Shown: piece by piece, positions 8,401 to 15,103 of the stretch | Position numbering within the stretch: the stretch's first letter is position 1 | Layout: each line of letters starts with the position of its first letter | Assembly: GCA_036351435.1 (NCBI GenBank) | Contig: JAZBPA010000151.1 | Coordinates: forward strand, 1 to 25,895 | Reading direction: 5' to 3' | Length of the DNA: 25,895 nucleotides | DNA from: JAAUQA01 sp036351435 | GTDB taxonomy: Bacteria; Pseudomonadota; Gammaproteobacteria; Competibacterales; Competibacteraceae | Program-made: the position numbers and the translations under genes | Notes under the pieces: generated by a model | The model's input: the letters and a program-made list of their open reading frames with translations, nothing else | Database searches by the model: none | Told to the model about the DNA's origin: nothing

Positions 8401-8570
8401 AAACCCGCGCGGTGCTGGGTAATGTGATTCTGTGGGGCGTGTTTGCCGCGACGATATTCACTGTGTTCGTAGTGCCGGTGGCTTATCACTTGTTGGCGCG
8501 GCGGACTGGTTCTCCTGGGGATGTGCGCAGGCGGTTGGAAACAGAGATGGCGCAAGAGGTGACCAGGTAG
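5460..8570 (+). CDS. RND multidrug efflux permease (AcrB/MexB-like, HAE1 family)
   Basis: This inner-membrane proton/drug antiporter forms the pump of a tripartite efflux complex. At 1036 residues it has the usual RND length: TM1 at the N-terminus (SVNRPVFASVL), a large periplasmic loop, TM2-6, a second loop and TM8-12. Proton-relay residues are present as D401 and D402 in VVDDAIVVLEN and K924 in LVGLAAKNGILIVEFAN. The family signatures PLREYPDIDPP and RPIVMTGITTVAGSVPL are also present. It follows the adaptor with a 4-base overlap. No regulator is adjacent, and the substrate cannot be predicted. The gene converges on a thiolase relic with no obvious terminator between them. Confidence 0.96.
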   Translation: MILSDVSVNRPVFASVLSLLLIAFGLVAFDRLPLREYPDIDPPVVSIDTAYPGAAANVVETRITQVIEDRIAGVEGIRFISSESEDGRSRINVEFAVGRDIEAAANDIRDRVSRVADDLPDEADPPEIQKVDSNEDVIMWLNLVSERLTVPELTDYANRFLADRFSVLDGVARVRIGGAQTYAMRIWIDRNELAARGLAVTDVEQSLRAENVELPAGSIESRDRQFTVRVPRAFRSADDFAQLVLSRGEAGYLIRLGDVARVERSPAEDRTFFRGNSVPMVGIGVIKQSTANTLTVAQAAKAEAARLGPTLPEGMAIRQSFDASVFVERAISEVYKTLFIAVGLVVLVIYLFLGSVRATLVPAVAVPVSLVATFIVLLMLGFTVNLLTLLALVLAIGLVVDDAIVVLENIHRRMETYGESRLVAAFKGSRQVGFAVIATTLVLVAVFVPLAFLQGDLGRLFSEFALTMAAAVVFSSFVALSLSPMLASKVLPDSTHGSIVSRAVDRAFNALRRGYGVLLRGALSHSWVVVLLFCAVLAGAAWLFQSLPSEYTPKEDRGVFFVLVNGPEGASHTYMRDYMDEIERRLTPLVENGEVTRLLVRSPRSFGNLTSFNSGIVIMVLNDWGKRRSGWAMMDDVRGRLGDLSGVRAFPVMRQGFGSRTQKPVQFVIGGGTYEELTDWRDILLAQLEQNNPGLSEIDWDYKETKPQLEVNIDYDRAAELGVTIGAIGRTLETMLGSRRVTTYIEAGEEYDVIVEGERDAQRTPASLENIYVRSERSGQLIPLSNLVRVSESADSVSLNRYNRVRALTLEANLADGLTLGAALDHLENLARDTLPGNVIIDYKGQSQDFRGAGSSILFVFALGLVVVFLVLAAQFESYLHPFIIMLTVPLAMGGALLGLHVSGQSLNLYSQIGLIMLVGLAAKNGILIVEFANQLRDAGRPFEEALLEAAEVRLRPIVMTGITTVAGSVPLLLSAGAGSETRAVLGNVILWGVFAATIFTVFVVPVAYHLLARRTGSPGDVRRRLETEMAQEVTR

Positions 8571-8573
8571 GCG

Positions 8574-8918
8574 CTAATCCGCTTGCAATACCATAGCCGC
8601 GCCGATGCCACCCGCCGCGCAAGCCGTCGCTAAACCGACACCGCCGCCACGGCGGCGCAGTTCTCGGAGGGTTTCCAAGATAATCCGCGCACCCGTAGCG
8701 GCGAATGGGTGGCCGTATGCTAGCGACCCACCCAGCACATTGAATTTATCCCAGTCGATTTCGCCGATGGCTTCATCCCGATCCAATTGATCACGAGCGA
8801 ATTTCTTTGAGGGCCAATTTTTGATATTGGCTAAGGTTTGGGCGGCAAAGGTTTCGTGCATGGCGATCAAATCCAGCTCCTTGAGTTTAAGTCCGGCACG
8901 GTCCAGCTTGGTGCGACA
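8574..8918 (-). pseudogene. fadI: C-terminal relic of a FadI-type 3-ketoacyl-CoA thiolase
   Basis: Reading leftward from 8904, the frame encodes the thiolase C-terminus: LDRAGLKLKELDLIAMHETF, then NVLGGSLAYGHPFAATGAR with the active-site His, then ATACAAGGIGAAMVLQ with the second catalytic Cys. The wording matches FadI, the beta-oxidation thiolase, not AtoB. Only about 110 of some 430 residues remain. An in-frame TAG at 8919-8921 cuts off the rest, and the missing part includes the nucleophilic Cys, so it cannot be functional. Codons within the remnant are still intact, which suggests a fairly recent truncation. The break lies near 8904-8920; the sequence beyond it shows no thiolase similarity. 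Confidence 0.85.
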
Positions 8919-9161
8919 CTAAGCGGGGATTTGCCATATCAGCACTCAGGCAATTTCTGGACGGATAACCGTTGTTAAGAAAATCGCCTAAGCGTGGATT
9001 TCTTAAGCGGTTCAAACTGTCGTTCCCTAAAGCAGGTTGGCTCATACCAACAGGTGTGTTTTGCCTTTCTTGGACACCAGAACACCTGTGTTAAATTTGG
9101 AGTAATTCCACCCTCTACAGCTGTACCACTCCATCCTGAGATTTGCACACCATTACAGTGC
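8919..9161. other. Non-coding stretch beside the thiolase break
   Basis: I see no convincing gene here. The stretch contains an 8-bp inverted repeat, ACAGGTGT (9050-9057) with ACACCTGT (9082-9089). AAGCG also recurs at 8930, 8991 and 9005. It lies between the 3' ends of two minus-strand features and may be scar sequence from the event that removed the thiolase 5' part. No insertion-sequence ends were recognised. Confidence 0.4.
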
Positions 9162-10727
9162 TTAAGCTATTGAGCTGATTAGGTCTGAATGCTTTTCAGG
9201 ATTCTTCGTCGATAGATTCTCATAAACATCTTCAATCTCATCAACAATCAACTGCATGGTAATCATGACTTTATCATGTACCCTCTGCTGCATTGTGAGC
9301 AATTCTGGATGGTGGCGTATAGCCTCTTCAATTTTTGATGCCATTCTACTGAATGCGCTAATCAGTTCATTTAATCCAAACCCTTCTTTAAACCGATTTT
9401 GCGCAAGTGTTCGCGAGAAACTCAAGGTATGCGTTCGGTGTCCATTAAGAATGGCTATTTCAAGTATTTCGTACATATAGGTAGCTCTTGAAATTAGCTC
9501 TTCTTTATCAAGTTTCTGGTAATTTGGATATTTATTGTTATTTTCCGGTGATGAAATATGAGCAACATGCTCGGCGATAATCTTCTCTTTCATTGAGAGC
9601 ATGACATTGAATATTTTCAGGCCTGGTCGCTCTTCTTCATGCTTGATGGCCATCGCGATGTTCTTTCTTGTCCATAATTGTGGATTGTATTTCATGTTTT
9701 CAATCAGAAACAGCAATCTTCTTTTTATGTCATACCTTGGTTTCGGCTTCCAATCTAATATTTCATGCGATTTTGAAGGATCCACTTCCATGCGCTGATC
9801 GATATATGTGAGCATCCATAATTTCTCAAACGGTTCCTTGCGTAGCAGTTTCCCAAGAAGGTTAATTCCTATAACACCAATGGAGGCAAGAAATACCGGC
9901 ATGTACACTGGGTAGATAGTCTCCCCGTAAAAATATTTACTAGAAACATCAAATAATCTATTGTGTGAGACACAACCACGATCACTGGCAATGAGAACAT
10001 CGCAAGAACCAAGCTGGTCATGTTTCTCAATAATTTTTAGCATGAAATTATTGAGATCGACAACATGCAGGAATGGAATGCCGGTTTTCCCTCGGCCAAC
10101 CACTATTTTAGACATCCAGCCTTTTTTGAGCCATGCATTGAGCAAGGCATACAGCGGACCGTATTCACACCAATCACTGTAAATAGCCGCTAGGCGTACT
10201 ATAGTGCAGGGGAATTTGCTGGAGAATTGCTTAACCAGTTCTTCAGCTTCTCTTTTGCTGGTGGCGTAAGGATAATCAGCATCGGCGGGGCTGCGTTCGT
10301 CTATAATACGATTAGGATCAGAAAAATCAGTAATCGCTAATGAGCTAGAAAAAATAAACCGCTTTGGTTTTAACGATTCTACGCCCTTTAAAAGGTTTTC
10401 CGTCCCTTGTACATTAGTCCGATGATATTCAGGGACGTCTTTATAGGTAAAATCATAGTACCCAGCGAAGTGAAAAACAAAATCGACAGAACCATGTTCT
10501 TCTGAAATGACCTTTATCGCACGAGCGACTTCCTTTTCTTCTCCAATATCAAGTCTCATCCAGTTAATATTGGGATGATCGGCCACTTCGGATTTTCTTT
10601 GGCTACGCCGTGCTATGGCATAGATTGTATAGTCGTCTTTAACTTGTTCAATGAAATATCGCCCGACGAATCCAGAAGCGCCGGTTACAATAATAACCGG
10701 TAGTTTTTGCCGGTTTGAATCGCTCAT
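9162..10727 (-). CDS. NAD-dependent epimerase/dehydratase (extended SDR) with C-terminal RsbRD_N-like helical domain
   Basis: The 521-residue protein has two parts. Residues 9-350 are an extended SDR: nucleotide motif G16-A-S-G19-F-V-G22, HFAGYYD near 86-92, S128/S129 as candidate catalytic serine, and Y154xxxK158 (YATSK). Such enzymes modify nucleotide sugars, sterols or similar alcohols; the substrate is not evident. Residues from about 375 to the end are all-helical, with LSFSRTLAQNRFKEGFGLNE and an alternating charged/hydrophobic pattern. This resembles the RsbRD N-terminal (RsbT co-antagonist) fold found in signalling proteins, which is unusual on an SDR. Codon choice is visibly AT-richer than in the neighbours, hinting at transfer. 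The start at 10727 has only a weak GAGAG upstream. The SDR call is firm; the second domain is a family impression. Confidence 0.88.
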   Translation of the reverse strand: MSDSNRQKLPVIIVTGASGFVGRYFIEQVKDDYTIYAIARRSQRKSEVADHPNINWMRLDIGEEKEVARAIKVISEEHGSVDFVFHFAGYYDFTYKDVPEYHRTNVQGTENLLKGVESLKPKRFIFSSSLAITDFSDPNRIIDERSPADADYPYATSKREAEELVKQFSSKFPCTIVRLAAIYSDWCEYGPLYALLNAWLKKGWMSKIVVGRGKTGIPFLHVVDLNNFMLKIIEKHDQLGSCDVLIASDRGCVSHNRLFDVSSKYFYGETIYPVYMPVFLASIGVIGINLLGKLLRKEPFEKLWMLTYIDQRMEVDPSKSHEILDWKPKPRYDIKRRLLFLIENMKYNPQLWTRKNIAMAIKHEEERPGLKIFNVMLSMKEKIIAEHVAHISSPENNNKYPNYQKLDKEELISRATYMYEILEIAILNGHRTHTLSFSRTLAQNRFKEGFGLNELISAFSRMASKIEEAIRHHPELLTMQQRVHDKVMITMQLIVDEIEDVYENLSTKNPEKHSDLISSIA

Positions 10728-10823
10728 ATTAACTCTCGTTGATTACACTGAATATTTTGTGGGGGCTGCAATGACCATCTTAAGGCATTGCTTTATCAAG
10801 CACTGTCCAGGTGGCTGGCGCGC

Positions 10824-10846
10824 ATAACCATACCCCTTATGGTTAT
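10824..10846. other. Perfect 9-bp hairpin downstream of the rhodanese gene
   Basis: ATAACCATA (10824-10832) pairs exactly with TATGGTTAT (10838-10846) around CCCCT. It lies ten bases past the rhodanese stop codon. There is no pure T-run on either side. It may stabilise or end the rhodanese transcript, or act as an operator. Confidence 0.5.
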
Positions 10847-10856
10847 TTATTTATAA

Positions 10857-11201
10857 TTAGTCGGTCCGATAGCCTTCACGCACCATATCGTTCAAACCTC
10901 CCCGGTTGGTGATTTCCTGGTAACCCAGCTGGCGTAGTGTCTGTTCAGCAATGCTGGAGCGGCGACCGCTCCGACAATAAAGAACTATTGCTGTGTCGGG
11001 GTCGGGGGCAAACGCATCAATACGAGCAGCAATTTCGTCATAGGGTATGTTGATGGACTGCCTGACATGTGCCTGTTGGTATTCCCCAGCAGTCCGTACA
11101 TCAATCACTAGTGGTTGGCCGGGAATGGGCGCACCGCCATGATCAGCGAGTACACTCATGGAAAATAACCCTGCAACCAGCAACCCTACGCTTGTTTTCA
11201 T
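10857..11201 (-). CDS. Periplasmic rhodanese-like sulfurtransferase (PspE-like)
   Basis: This is a single rhodanese domain of the small exported type. The chosen start at 11201 gives 114 residues: a signal peptide (MKTSVGLLVAGLFSMSVLAD), LVIDVRTAGEYQQAHV, then the active-site loop CRSGRRSS with catalytic C76, and a C-terminal GG motif (RGGLNDM). Rhodanese Cys carries persulfide sulfur in transfer or redox reactions; the acceptor is unknown. The frame is open 40 codons further upstream, but that would overlap the preceding lipoprotein gene and hide the signal peptide. GAGG also sits correctly before 11201. The gene lies 85 bp after the lipoprotein gene on the same strand. Confidence 0.88.
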   Translation of the reverse strand: MKTSVGLLVAGLFSMSVLADHGGAPIPGQPLVIDVRTAGEYQQAHVRQSINIPYDEIAARIDAFAPDPDTAIVLYCRSGRRSSIAEQTLRQLGYQEITNRGGLNDMVREGYRTD

Positions 11202-11286
11202 GCCGTAACCTCTCAGTCGATGTGTCGCTTGATCAGGCGCTGTGCAAGAGACGGTGTTGCTGCTGCTCGGGCGATCGCTGATCATC

Positions 11287-11811
11287 TCAGCCATTGTCTG
11301 CACCTGCTGGTTGTGTTTCAAGCCGCCAAACTGACCAAGTGAGCCGTTTGAATTGCACTGGGTTTACTGCCTCACTCCAGTGCGAACCGGCCTCGTTGAC
11401 AATCAAAACAGTGCCTTCGTCTTCAAATATTCCATCAGGTTCAGGCCGGAGTAAATCGCCACCGGCTTGACCCGCCTGTTCGCGTAAACTAGCGAGAAAC
11501 CCTTTGTGGAAAGGGTCGGTTGGAGGCAAATCATCCGAGTCAGAACGATAATCCAAAAACAATGCTTCTTTTTCCTCTTCTGGGTCCCAGAGTCGGGTGA
11601 TGAAACCGATCTGTTTATATCCTTGCTCTTCGAGCTCAGATACTGAAGATGCGGTCAGCTCTGCAGGTTGATCCCGGCTTGGAAAACCTCTCCCCTCTGG
11701 ATAATAAGTGCCCTGACCAAGGCCACAGCCAATGATAACCAAACAATATGCCAACACTAGGATCATGAAGGCGTATTTCCTGAAAAAAAATGGCGTGTTT
11801 ATCGGAGTCAT
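11287..11811 (-). CDS. Putative lipoprotein of unknown function
   Basis: From ATG 11811 the protein has 174 residues, with a basic/hydrophobic leader and a lipobox ending VIIGC (Cys29). This points to lipid anchoring in the envelope. ATG 11766 would give a shorter but still workable leader. The frame extends further to 11901, but those residues (many Arg/Gln before a late signal) look untranslated. The mature part is acidic and contains ELEEQGYKQIGFITRLW, DPEEEKEALFLDYRS, and a C-terminal segment rich in Trp and Val. I recognise no family. It may share a transcript with the rhodanese. Confidence 0.65.
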   Translation of the reverse strand: MTPINTPFFFRKYAFMILVLAYCLVIIGCGLGQGTYYPEGRGFPSRDQPAELTASSVSELEEQGYKQIGFITRLWDPEEEKEALFLDYRSDSDDLPPTDPFHKGFLASLREQAGQAGGDLLRPEPDGIFEDEGTVLIVNEAGSHWSEAVNPVQFKRLTWSVWRLETQPAGADNG

Positions 11812-12003
11812 CTCTACGTTATTAGCAGCATCAAAAACTGATGAAAGGCGGCGATATGTAGGTACGATACGTTGTCGCTGGGTTGGTGCCCAGGGTAGCA
11901 CCGAATCAGGTTGGATGGTAGAATCGGCCCATCAGCAACCCAATCTACAAGCACCCATTACAGCGGTATCCGGTTGCTTTTTCAATAGGCTGCATCTCCC
12001 AAT

Positions 12004-12080
12004 GCCCCGGTAGCTCAGTTGGATAGAGCATCCCCCTCCTAAGGGGAAGGTCACACGTTCGAATCGTGTTCGGGGCACCA
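12004..12080 (+). tRNA. tRNA-Arg (anticodon CCT)
   Basis: A full cloverleaf can be drawn. The acceptor stem GCCCCGG pairs with TCGGGGC (one G-U). The D arm is GCTC/GAGC, the anticodon stem TCCCC/GGGGA carries loop CTCCTAA (anticodon CCT, codon AGG), and the T arm is ACACG/CGTGT with loop TTCGAAT. The discriminator A is followed by an encoded CCA (12078-12080). It is a single gene facing the 3' end of the CbrA-like kinase 16 bp away. Confidence 0.97.
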
Positions 12081-12096
12081 ACTCAAGCGCCGCGGA

Positions 12097-14853
12097 TTAT
12101 TGGCTAGATAAAGCCACTTGTGGCGCTTTGCGGTTCGGTATTTCAACCTTGAAGGTTGCTCCGACGCCCGGTTCGCTTTCCACCCAAATCCGTCCGTTGT
12201 GATGCTCCATGATTCGTTCGCTGATAGCGAGACCTAAACCGGTGCCTTTGGGTTTGCCAGCGCGTTGATCGCTGACTTGATGGAACTTTTCGAAGATAAG
12301 CCCTTGCTGATCGCCCGGAATACCGGGCCCATTATCTTGCACTTCGATACGGACATGCTCACTGTCAGCTAGCACGCGGATCACCACCCGGCCACTTTTT
12401 TCAGGAGAAAATTTAGCCGCATTAGATAACAAATTGATTACGACCTGAGTGAGGCGGTCATAATCACCCGCCACCATTGATGGCCCCTCAGCCAACTCCT
12501 CTATCAGTTCAATCGATTTTTCGCAAAACAGTTGGCTTGTAGCGTTGATCGCGTCGTGAACTAAGCCTTTTAGGTCTACTTGGTCGATATTCCAGTTAAT
12601 TCGTCCTGAATCTAGCTTAGCCAGATCGAGCACATCATTAATGAGGCGAGTCAGACGTTCGGTCTCTTTGACGACAATGGCGAGAAATTCGCTACGTTGG
12701 GCGACCTCCATTTCTGGATTAGCCAGCAATATTTCTGAAAAAGCTCTGATGGAAGTCAGTGGCGTACGTAGCTCATGGGTCACGGTCGAAATAAATTCGT
12801 CTTTGAGCCGGTCAAGTTCCTGCAATTGGGCATTGACCTTGCGCAGTGCAGCGGTTGCAGCTTCCAGTTCTTTGGATTTCTGTTCCAGGCGACGACTGTA
12901 TTCAATGGCTTGAGAACTTTCATCTAGAATTGTCATCACTTCATCAATGCTGAGCACTTCTCCCATTACCACCGAGGAGACCATGACGCGTGCCGATGCG
13001 GAACCAATAGCGCCTGCGAGCAACCGTTCCGTGTAGTGAATCAACCGGGAATCGGCTTGTAGTGCTTGTCCCTTCTGCTGACGCCGGGCATAGTCGGTAA
13101 AGGCTTTATCGGCCTGTTGCGGGCCGATGAAGCGGGCTAATAGATCGCGCAGTTCTTGTGCTTCGACCACGCCGCGCCACAGGAGGGAATCACCGTCATG
13201 TCGGTCGCGATCAAAAATATCGACGAATTGACTAGCTTGTACCTGCTCTATAGCATCTTGACGGCCCAATAACGAACCTAACACGATACCGCCGATATTG
13301 ATCAACATACTCCAAAAGACTGCATGGGTGTAAGGGTCCATACCCTGAATACCGAGCAATTGATACGGTTTTAACAAGGCGATACCGAACAAGCCATGTT
13401 CTAAGAAAGCGGAGCTAATCCAACCGGAACGGGCAAAAGCAGGCAGCAACAAGGTATAAACCCAAATCAGAAAACCGCCGCCTAGTCCAAGCAGAGCACC
13501 TAACCGATTCGCTCGCTTCCAATAGATGCCCAGCAAAATTGGCGGTGCGAATTGCGCAGCCGCTGCGAAGGAAACTAGTCCCATAGCCACCAAGGCATAG
13601 GATTCGCCGATAAAGCGGAAATAGAGATAGCCAAGCAAAATCATCAAAGCGATACTGCTACGGCGTATGCCCAGCAACAGACCACTGAGATTGCTGCGTT
13701 TGGTCAGGTTTAGAAACCTGATACGCAGCAATACCGGCATGACCAGATCGTTGCAAATCATGGTCGATAAAGCCACAGTTTCGACGACGATCATGCCGGT
13801 CGCTGCTGATAGCCCACCCAAAAACACCAATAGAGCAAGTGCCTGCTGTTTTTCGGTCATGGGCAAAGCCAGCACGAAGGTATCTGCATCTACCGTCGCA
13901 CCATCGAATAGCAGCAAGCCGGCAAAGGCAATCGGCAACACAAACAAATTGATAATCAGCAGATACAATGGGAACAGCCAAGTAGCCTTGAGGATATGGG
14001 CTTCATTGACATTCTCTACCACCAATACCTGAAACTGCCGAGGTAAGAACAAGAAAGCCATCATGCACAGGAAGGTCAGCGCTAACCAGTCGATATAACC
14101 GCTTCCCGGGATCGCCTCGAAGCTCATCAAACGAGCTAATTCTGGATGGGCTGCCGCTTGGCCGAAAAGATCGCCAAAGCCGTTGAACATACCAAAGGTC
14201 ACAAAAAAACCCACGGCCAAAAACGCTAGCAGTTTAAGCATCGACTCGAAAGCGATAGCCGCCACCATTCCTTCATGGCGCTCGGTGTTATCGATGTGGC
14301 GGGTACCGAATAGAATCGCAAAGATAATCAACACCAGCGCGACATAAAAGCTGGTGTCGACCCACACCGGCTGAGTAACAGAAGCGGCGGGCATGACCAC
14401 AACCGGATATTGCAGCAAAACGTCCAAACTGATTGCGATCGCTTTCAGCTGGATTGAGATATAGGGCATGATGCCGAGGACCGCAATTATGGTCACCAAG
14501 CCGGCTAACAGACCGCTCTTACCGTAGCGGGAAGCAACGAAATCAGCGATGGACGTGATGCGATGGACTTTGGTGATCCGGACAATCCGGCGGAGTACGA
14601 ACCAGAACAACAAGGCCACTAAAGTCGGCCCTAAATAAACCGGCAGAAACCCGATCCCGCTGGAAACGGCCCGTCCCACGCTGCCGTAGAACGTCCAGGC
14701 AGTGCAATACACGGCTATGGATAAGGTGTAAATATAGGGATTGGCGATTATTGAACGGCCGGTGTCGGACCGTTTATCGCTGTAGTAGGCAATGGCGAAC
14801 AGCAGCCCCAGGTAAGCCAGGGCGCTGACAAGAATGATCCAGTCTTTAAGCAT
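12097..14853 (-). CDS. cbrA: CbrA-like sensor: SLC5 (sodium/solute symporter) domain fused to histidine kinase
   Basis: The 918-residue membrane protein combines a transporter with a kinase. Residues 1 to about 520 are a multi-span SSS/PutP-type symporter domain. Around 602-640 there is a STAC-like linker (LLAGAIGSASARVMVSSVV), then a coiled coil (about 645-680). HisKA follows with phosphorylated H693 (STVTHELRTPL). The HATPase has an N box (NLLSNAAKF, near 808), G1 (DNGPGIP) and G2 (GTGLGLAIS), so it should be catalytically competent. CbrA in Pseudomonas senses or carries nutrients and, with the NtrC-type regulator CbrB, controls carbon/nitrogen balance. Here no PAS domain is seen before HisKA and no CbrB gene is nearby. 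Its start overlaps the CbrX-like gene by 8 bp, and no strong Shine-Dalgarno is seen, as expected for coupling. Confidence 0.92.
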   Translation of the reverse strand: MLKDWIILVSALAYLGLLFAIAYYSDKRSDTGRSIIANPYIYTLSIAVYCTAWTFYGSVGRAVSSGIGFLPVYLGPTLVALLFWFVLRRIVRITKVHRITSIADFVASRYGKSGLLAGLVTIIAVLGIMPYISIQLKAIAISLDVLLQYPVVVMPAASVTQPVWVDTSFYVALVLIIFAILFGTRHIDNTERHEGMVAAIAFESMLKLLAFLAVGFFVTFGMFNGFGDLFGQAAAHPELARLMSFEAIPGSGYIDWLALTFLCMMAFLFLPRQFQVLVVENVNEAHILKATWLFPLYLLIINLFVLPIAFAGLLLFDGATVDADTFVLALPMTEKQQALALLVFLGGLSAATGMIVVETVALSTMICNDLVMPVLLRIRFLNLTKRSNLSGLLLGIRRSSIALMILLGYLYFRFIGESYALVAMGLVSFAAAAQFAPPILLGIYWKRANRLGALLGLGGGFLIWVYTLLLPAFARSGWISSAFLEHGLFGIALLKPYQLLGIQGMDPYTHAVFWSMLINIGGIVLGSLLGRQDAIEQVQASQFVDIFDRDRHDGDSLLWRGVVEAQELRDLLARFIGPQQADKAFTDYARRQQKGQALQADSRLIHYTERLLAGAIGSASARVMVSSVVMGEVLSIDEVMTILDESSQAIEYSRRLEQKSKELEAATAALRKVNAQLQELDRLKDEFISTVTHELRTPLTSIRAFSEILLANPEMEVAQRSEFLAIVVKETERLTRLINDVLDLAKLDSGRINWNIDQVDLKGLVHDAINATSQLFCEKSIELIEELAEGPSMVAGDYDRLTQVVINLLSNAAKFSPEKSGRVVIRVLADSEHVRIEVQDNGPGIPGDQQGLIFEKFHQVSDQRAGKPKGTGLGLAISERIMEHHNGRIWVESEPGVGATFKVEIPNRKAPQVALSSQ

Positions 14854-15073
14854 CCCGAGATTCGGCTTTCTCGTCGCTGTGCAGGTCTTTACGTTCCACG
14901 ATCAGCGCCATCAGCACAATGATAACCAGCCATACGAGAAAAATATACAGATAAAGCAACGGGATACCCAAGGGCAGCAGTAAGTGGTCGGCGCTAGAGA
15001 TCAAGGGATAATTTAACGCCAATACACTGGCGATAAACAGGACGACTATGTTTTCCCGAACGCGATGTTTCAT
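14846..15073 (-). CDS. Small two-helix membrane protein, CbrX-like
   Basis: The 75-residue protein has two hydrophobic segments: NIVVLFIASVLALNYPLISS, and a second reading LYLYIFLVWLVIIVLMALIV. A charged tail follows (ERKDLHSDEKAESRDA). Small membrane proteins overlapping the 5' end of symporter-kinase genes are known (CbrX before CbrA in Pseudomonas) and resemble accessory subunits of SSS transporters. The stop overlaps the kinase start, so translation is probably coupled. ATG 15073 is preferred over GTG 15085 because GAGTGG sits at the right distance. An accessory or stabilising role is inferred from position. Confidence 0.8.
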   Translation of the reverse strand: MKHRVRENIVVLFIASVLALNYPLISSADHLLLPLGIPLLYLYIFLVWLVIIVLMALIVERKDLHSDEKAESRDA

Positions 15074-15103
15074 GGTGGTAGCCACTCAATGCACGATAGT
15101 GAG

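Noticed and set aside
11202..11321. Forty-residue N-terminal extension of the rhodanese
   Set aside because: It would overlap the lipoprotein gene and place a signal peptide inside the protein. GAGG supports the start at 11201.
12004..12080. tRNA-Arg as the attachment site of an integrated element
   Set aside because: No integrase is present and I found no second copy of the tRNA 3' end in the window. The neighbouring genes are ordinary signalling and envelope genes.
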